Source: Candidatus Acetothermia bacterium
GTDB lineage: Bacteria > Bipolaricaulota > Bipolaricaulia > RBG-16-55-9 > DRXL01
DNA: 8,457 nucleotides
Direction of reading: 5' to 3'
NCBI GenBank assembly: GCA_028275205.1
Contig: JAPWVB010000053.1
Span: forward strand, 1-8,457
Shown here: positions 6,155 through 8,457 of the stretch, in pieces
How positions within the stretch are numbered: position 1 is the stretch's first letter
Layout of the letters: every line of letters begins with the position of its first letter
The notes under the pieces: model-generated
The model's input: the letters and a program-made list of their open reading frames with translations, nothing else
What the model was told of the DNA's origin: nothing
Database searches by the model: none
Made by a program: the position numbers and the translations under genes

Positions 6155-6190
6155 TCCCTTCCCATAACGGGGAGGGCGAGGGAGGGGTTT
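6155..6190 (-). repeat. CCCCTCCCC dispersed repeat, inverted diverged copy
   Basis: The reverse complement reads AAACCCCTCCCTCGCCCTCC, matching the repeats at 1949 and 6874 with a few changes. CCCTTCCC and GGGGAGGG around ATAAC form a hairpin. Confidence 0.55.
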
Positions 6191-6218
6191 TGCGCGGCTG
6201 GGGCCGGTGGGGTAGAAT
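6190..6218 (+). promoter_or_regulatory. TTGCGC-type promoter of the aspartic protease operon
   Basis: TTGCGC (6190-6195), a 17-nt G-rich spacer and TAGAAT (6213-6218), about 12 nt before ATG 6231. It belongs to the same family as the promoters at 2523, 3721 and 8024. Confidence 0.65.
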
Positions 6219-6230
6219 AAAAAGAGAGCC

Positions 6231-6467
6231 ATGAGCGTTGTTATAATGTCCAAACAAATAGAGAAAGCCAAGCGGCTTTATCACCGGTTAGAAGCTCGCC
6301 TCCTCCCCAAGCACCGCGGGCAGGTTGTGGCCATCGAAATAGAGTCCGGGGCTTATTTCCTTGGGGATGACGAGTTGGAGGTCGCCCGCCGCGCGCAGGC
6401 CCAGTTCCCCGGAAAGCTCTTTTACTTCTTCCGCGTCGGGGAACGCGCCGTGCACAAGCTCCGCTGA
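6231..6467 (+). CDS. Small conserved protein paired with aspartic protease
   Basis: The protein is 78 aa, soluble, with a basic N-terminal helix (KQIEKAKRLYHRLEARLLPKHRG) followed by a beta-rich core (QVVAIEIESGAYFLGDDELEVARRAQAQFP, then KLFYFFRVGERAVHKL). The pattern of a short protein stating 'VAI-x-x-x-SG-x-YF-x-GD-x-x-E-x-x-x-x-A' beside a clan AA protease is one I associate with small DUF-type partners of such proteases; the exact family is not certain. ATG 6231 is taken because it follows the promoter at a normal distance, but ATG 6246 would also work and neither has a strong ribosome site. It is separated by 1 nt from the protease gene, so the two are coupled. Confidence 0.75.
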   Translation: MSVVIMSKQIEKAKRLYHRLEARLLPKHRGQVVAIEIESGAYFLGDDELEVARRAQAQFPGKLFYFFRVGERAVHKLR

Positions 6468-6468
6468 T

Positions 6469-6840
6469 ATGCTCCGCGGGCGAGTCAACAAGTCCGGTGA
6501 ACCCCTAGTCGCTCTCACCTTGGAGTTGGGAAGAAAACGCCGACGACAGACAGCCGTTATTGATACCGGTTTCAACGGCTACCTAAGTGTACCGAAATCT
6601 CTTATCGAGCAATCCGATTGGGAGTTGCTCGGGTTTGAGGACTACGAATTAGCTTCAGGGGCCATCGTGCGCGAGCAGGTCTACCGAGGATGGGTTATCT
6701 TCGATCGTAGGCGTGTGGAGGTCTACGCCGTAGCCACGGACTCTTCCGATATTCTGATTGGGACAAGATTGCTACGGGGGAAGCGTCTGCTGATTGACTT
6801 TGGCAGCGGCGAGGTTTACATCATGGGTAGCCGGGGATAG
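6469..6840 (+). CDS. Clan AA (retropepsin-like) aspartic protease
   Basis: The protein is 123 aa. The active-site motif is V-I-D-T-G-F-N-G-Y-L (residues 30-39; catalytic D32), and the flap and psi-loop region includes D-I-L-I-G-T-R-L-L (94-102), the hydrophobic-hydrophobic-Gly signature of retropepsins. A final strand D-F-G-S-G-E-V-Y-I (110-118) closes the fold. The length matches stand-alone bacterial clan AA proteases, which act as dimers with one Asp from each chain. No signal peptide is present, so it is cytoplasmic. The ATG lies 1 nt after the stop of the 78-aa partner. Upstream in-frame codons exist back to 6361, but they overlap that partner entirely and encode a low-complexity shadow, so ATG 6469 is chosen. 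The substrate is unknown. A weak terminator follows the stop. Confidence 0.85.
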   Translation: MLRGRVNKSGEPLVALTLELGRKRRRQTAVIDTGFNGYLSVPKSLIEQSDWELLGFEDYELASGAIVREQVYRGWVIFDRRRVEVYAVATDSSDILIGTRLLRGKRLLIDFGSGEVYIMGSRG

Positions 6841-6855
6841 GGCTCCCAGGGCGGA

Positions 6856-6885
6856 CTCGGCCTGCCCCGAGGGCGGATGGTTTTT
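6856..6885 (+). terminator. Weak hairpin terminator after protease operon
   Basis: CTCGG (6856-6860) and CCGAG (6867-6871) form a 5-bp stem, followed within 10 nt by TTTTT (6881-6885). It is weaker than the copies at 1921 and 7509 but sits in the same context, directly before the CCCCTCCCC repeat. Confidence 0.45.
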
Positions 6886-6920
6886 GACCCCTCCCCCGGC
6901 CCCTCCCCGGCGCGGAGAGG
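6874..6920 (+). repeat. CCCCTCCCC dispersed repeat, copy 2
   Basis: It is nearly base-for-base identical to 1949-1996 (CGGATGGTTTTTGACCCC to GCGCGGAGAGGG). Confidence 0.7.
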
Positions 6921-6927
6921 GGCAGAT

Positions 6928-6951
6928 AGCCGGATGCTCAAGCATCCGGCT
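6928..6951. repeat. Perfect small-loop palindrome before the toxin-antitoxin promoter
   Basis: AGCCGGATGCT and AGCATCCGGCT pair over 11 bp around CA. It lies 17 nt upstream of the -35 element at 6968 and could be an operator or another member of the local hairpin family. No T tract follows. Confidence 0.6.
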
Positions 6952-6967
6952 TAGCAGATGGAAGCCC

Positions 6968-6996
6968 TTGGCAAATTCCCCGAAATCGGGTAAACT
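6968..6996 (+). promoter_or_regulatory. Promoter of toxin-antitoxin remnant
   Basis: TTGGCA (6968-6973), a 17-nt spacer and TAAACT (6991-6996), with a leader of about 20 nt containing AGGAG (7013-7017) before GTG 7024. Confidence 0.7.
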
Positions 6997-7023
6997 GAAA
7001 GACCATGCTGGCAGGAGAAGGCG

Positions 7024-7150
7024 GTGCGCGTTCGCAAGCTTGTGTGGAGCCAGGCGGTCATCGAGAAGAGGCCGCGGGGTGTTCAAGGTCATCACCGCTC
7101 GGGAGATGACGGGAGCCGAACGCCAACGCTTCAGGAAGAGGAGACCATGA
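7024..7150 (+). pseudogene. BrnT-type toxin remnant (internal deletion and frameshift)
   Basis: The locus retains a promoter, a ribosome site (AGGAG, 6 nt before GTG 7024) and both ends of a BrnT/DUF497-like toxin. The N-terminal piece VRVRKLVWSQAVIEK is in the frame of 7024. The C-terminal piece VFKVITAREMTGAERQRFRK lies in the +1 frame and ends at TGA 7148-7150. The latter matches the 'VI-x-AR-x-MT-x-x-ER-x-x-Y/F' end of BrnT-like RNases. The stop overlaps the next gene's start by 4 nt (ATGA), the usual toxin-antitoxin arrangement. Intact relatives are about 85-95 aa; here only about 42 codons remain, so roughly half the protein, including the catalytic centre, is missing. The product would be inactive. 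Confidence 0.6.
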
Positions 7151-7560
7151 AACTTCCGAGATTTCGCTCCGAAGACGCAGAAGCTGCTTTCTGGGAGACC
7201 CATGACTTCAGCGAGTATCTCGACGAGCTGGAGGAAGTGCAGCTCGAATGGGCCCCGGACGAAGACACCTGTCCCAGCTGCGGCGCAACCATGAACGCGG
7301 AGCAGTTTGAGGTCGAGGTGGTGGAGGGGCTCTGCCTGCGGAATCTTCGGCGCTATCGCTGCCCGGTCTGCCACACGACCCAACTGGCGCCGGAGTCGTT
7401 GGCACGTATCAATCACGCAGATAGCTTGGATCAAGCGATTTGGGTTAGCCGGGCTGCTGTTGCAAAAGGAGTTAGGGACAGTGAGAGCCTAGGGCAAGAT
7501 GGGCTTGGCCGCCCCTGGGGGGAGCACCCCGGGGGCGGATTGTTTTCGGGGGGCGTTTGA
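7147..7560 (+). CDS. Antitoxin-like protein: BrnA/CopG-type N-terminus joined to a YgiT-like zinc ribbon, probably frameshifted near its end
   Basis: The protein is 137 aa as read. Residues 1-34 (MKLPRFRSEDAEAAFWETHD, then EYLDELEEVQLEW) match the N-terminal segment of BrnA/CopG-type antitoxins, which wraps the toxin. Instead of the expected ribbon-helix-helix, residues 42-75 hold CPSC and CPVC pairs about 30 residues apart, followed by HTTQLAPESLARI, as in YgiT/MqsA-type zinc ribbons. The start overlaps the toxin remnant's stop (ATGA). From about residue 120 the frame runs into the terminator-like repeat (G-R-P-W-G-E-H-P-G-G-G), an unlikely natural C-terminus. In the +1 frame the reading IAWIKRFGLAGLLLQKELG ends at TAG 7490-7492, just before that repeat, which suggests an indel between about 7395 and 7424. 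Orphaned by loss of its toxin, it may be decaying or may act as a regulator. Confidence 0.65.
   Translation: MKLPRFRSEDAEAAFWETHDFSEYLDELEEVQLEWAPDEDTCPSCGATMNAEQFEVEVVEGLCLRNLRRYRCPVCHTTQLAPESLARINHADSLDQAIWVSRAAVAKGVRDSESLGQDGLGRPWGEHPGGGLFSGGV
7509..7545 (+). terminator. Terminator-like hairpin, duplicate of that at 1921
   Basis: A 12-bp stem (7509-7520 with 7527-7538, one G-U wobble) encloses GGAGCA and is followed by ATTGTTTT. It overlaps the 3' end of the reading frame at 7147-7560. Confidence 0.7.
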
Positions 7561-7655
7561 ATCACGGAAAGCACGGAATCACCACGGGGGACACGGAAGG
7601 ACGGTGCCGTCTCTTTCCGTGCCCTCCGTGGCTCTTTCTGTGGGCTCCGTGATTC
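7559..7655. repeat. ATCACGG-type palindromic intergenic element, copy 3
   Basis: GAATCACGGA (7559-7568) is complementary to TCCGTGATTC (7646-7655). Repeated internal CACGGA and TCCGTG units can form a long imperfect hairpin. The left arm supplies the stop codon of the upstream reading frame. Confidence 0.75.
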
Positions 7656-7670
7656 CGGGCCCAGGGAGGT

Positions 7671-7700
7671 TTGTGTCCCGACGCGCACGTGTGCTATACT
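7671..7700 (+). promoter_or_regulatory. Extended -10 promoter of the small membrane operon, copy 2
   Basis: TTGTGT (7671-7676), an 18-nt spacer and TATACT (7695-7700) with TGC before it. It lies 8 nt from ATG 7709, as in copy 1. Confidence 0.65.
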
Positions 7701-7708
7701 AGGGGGCG

Positions 7709-7888
7709 ATGAATCCGAAACAGCGCGAGGTGCTTGCCGAAAAGTTGATGGATGTGGCCAACTATGCGGCCGGGGCCTTATTGATTGGGCAGATCATCAG
7801 CAAAGAGTTCATCTTGGCCTAGACATTGGTGGGGGGAGCGATCTGGATATGCTTTTACGCGATCGGTCTGTATTTCTTGCGCGACTGA
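7709..7888 (+). pseudogene. Small two-helix membrane protein, copy 2, interrupted by an amber stop
   Basis: The frame starts MNPKQREVLAEKLMDV and continues AAGALLIGQIISKEFILA, matching the intact paralogue at 2134. TAG at 7820-7822 (codon 38) then interrupts it. The frame stays open and hydrophobic after the stop (TLVGGAIWICFYAIGLYFL, then RD) to TGA 7886-7888, so the full-length form would be 59 codons with two membrane helices. One substitution from TTG or TGG would give this TAG. As read, only the first helix is made. A sequencing error or suppression of the amber codon are alternatives. Confidence 0.65.
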
Positions 7889-7898
7889 GGGGGTAGAG

Positions 7899-8006
7899 AT
7901 GGATACGGTCTTGCTGTTGCTGCTCATCATCTTTGTGGGGGGGTTGGCGTTCACCCTTCCCACCATCCTGCGCGACTGGCGGCGGGCGCGCACCGGCCAC
8001 AAGTAA
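7899..8006 (+). CDS. Single-pass membrane microprotein (35 aa), copy 2
   Basis: The protein is 35 aa: a hydrophobic helix (residues 4-22, starting MDTVLLLLLIIFVGG) then LPTILRDWRRARTGHK. The last ten residues are identical to the 37-aa protein ending at 2450, and about 34 nt of DNA there are identical, whereas the helix has diverged at both levels. GGGGG lies 5 nt upstream of ATG 7899. Longer in-frame starts back to 7785 overlap the previous gene copy and add an unrelated leader, so they are rejected. It remains intact although its upstream partner is interrupted. Function unknown. Confidence 0.65.
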   Translation: MDTVLLLLLIIFVGGLAFTLPTILRDWRRARTGHK

Positions 8007-8023
8007 GCTTGAAGATTCAGATG

Positions 8024-8052
8024 TTGCGCGGTCGGGGCGAGCGGGATAGCAT
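8024..8052 (+). promoter_or_regulatory. TTGCGC-type promoter of the Uma2 gene
   Basis: TTGCGC (8024-8029), a 17-nt spacer and TAGCAT (8047-8052). It is nearly identical to 2523-2551, including the GATTCAGA just upstream. Confidence 0.65.
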
Positions 8053-8068
8053 AGCAGGGGTGATCGCT

Positions 8069-8457
8069 ATGGCCACCAAAGCCCAGATTAAATTTACGTA
8101 TGAAGATTACAAGAGCCTGCCCTACTCGGAGCGCCAACGTTTCGAGCTGCTGGAGGGAGAGTTGATCATGGCCCCGTCGCCTAATACAGAGCATCAAGAG
8201 ATTGCTCGTGAGCTCTTCCGCCCCTTGGAGGAGTATATCCGCCGTCATAACCTAGGGAAGATCTACTTTGCTCCTTTAGATGTTGTGCTGGGGGAGCCTG
8301 GGGAAGAGCAGGTGGTCCAGCCCGATATTCTCTTTGTCAGGAAAGCCCGGCGCCACATCATCCGTGAGGATGAGATTCGCGGAGCTCCAGACCTAGTCGT
8401 GGAGATCCTCTCCCCGGCGACAGCGGAGAAGGATCGCGTCTTCAAGCGGCGGCTCTA
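8069..8457 (+). CDS. Uma2-family (DUF820) PD-(D/E)XK endonuclease, 3' end outside window
   Basis: 129 codons are visible, with no stop before the window edge. The N-terminus (FTYEDYKSLPYSERQRFELL, then EGELIMAPSPNTEHQ) is the standard Uma2 opening. The nuclease core follows, with QPDILFV (D86) and PDLVVEILSP (E112), the PD-(D/E)XK-type metal-binding residues; the expected downstream Lys region is at or beyond the edge. Uma2 proteins are typically 180-200 aa, so about a third is missing. They are abundant, often mobile genes in Cyanobacteria, Chloroflexota and similar groups, and their biological role is poorly known. ATG 8069 has AGGGGTGA about 6 nt upstream; GTG 8060 is a less likely start. 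It has its own TTGCGC-type promoter and no visible partner in the window. Confidence 0.9.
   Translation, partial: MATKAQIKFTYEDYKSLPYSERQRFELLEGELIMAPSPNTEHQEIARELFRPLEEYIRRHNLGKIYFAPLDVVLGEPGEEQVVQPDILFVRKARRHIIREDEIRGAPDLVVEILSPATAEKDRVFKRRL

Larger units (their letters stand above)
7509..8052 (+). repeat. Duplicated intergenic module, copy 2
   Basis: Same element order as 1921-2551: terminator hairpin, ATCACGG palindrome, extended -10 promoter, small membrane genes 1 and 2, and TTGCGC promoter. It is shorter because the G/C-rich repeat and the CCAGAC hairpin are absent. Here the last promoter reads into a Uma2 gene. Confidence 0.75.

Noticed and set aside
6772..7434. A 220-codon minus-strand frame across 6772-7434
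   Set aside because: It runs through a terminator, a dispersed repeat, a promoter and the toxin-antitoxin remnant on the + strand, and its translation has no coherent domain.
7778..8248. A 156-codon minus-strand frame over the microprotein and Uma2 start
   Set aside because: The + strand holds a conserved microprotein and a clear Uma2 N-terminus; the minus frame includes the antisense of the repeated DWRRARTGHK segment, which explains its similarity to 2354-2629.

Overview
This GC-rich bacterial window has every supported gene on the + strand. It combines secreted beta-helix proteins with CARDB, dockerin-like and FlgD/T9SS-type C-terminal modules, a calcium-binding nonapeptide-repeat protein, a Uma2-family nuclease, a clan AA aspartic protease pair and many intergenic palindromes. 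This mix fits an environmental lineage such as Bipolaricaulota (OP1/Acetothermia) or a Chloroflexota-like group. That placement is inference from gene content; no marker gene is present.

Layout: (1) 1-1896 is the 3' part of a large beta-helix surface protein, followed by a strong hairpin terminator. (2) 1921-2551 is a module made of terminator, palindromic repeat, extended -10 promoter, two tiny membrane-protein genes (67 and 37 aa, overlapping) and a GC-rich promoter. (3) 2680-3705 encodes an exported protein with 27 uninterrupted GGxGxDxLx nonapeptides. (4) 3788-6007 encodes a complete second beta-helix protein, paralogous to the first and sharing its Cys-bracketed dockerin-like module. (5) 6017-6190 is an intergenic island of back-to-back hairpins and repeats. 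(6) 6231-6840 is a two-gene unit: a small conserved protein and a retropepsin-like protease. (7) 6968-7560 is a decayed BrnT-type toxin followed by an antitoxin-like protein with a zinc ribbon. (8) 7509-8052 is a second copy of the module in (2), in which the first small gene has an in-frame amber stop. (9) 8069 to the window end is a Uma2-family nuclease, cut by the window edge.

The two beta-helix proteins and the repeat protein probably act outside the cell, in adhesion or surface-layer roles. The rest looks like accessory DNA: small operons, a broken toxin-antitoxin pair and dispersed repeats. The most unusual signals are the duplicated, apparently leaderless operon of two small membrane proteins; a near-identical GC-rich promoter (TTGCGC, 17-18 nt, TAGNAT or TACAAT) used at four places; and a toxin-antitoxin remnant whose antitoxin-like partner reads into a repeated terminator.
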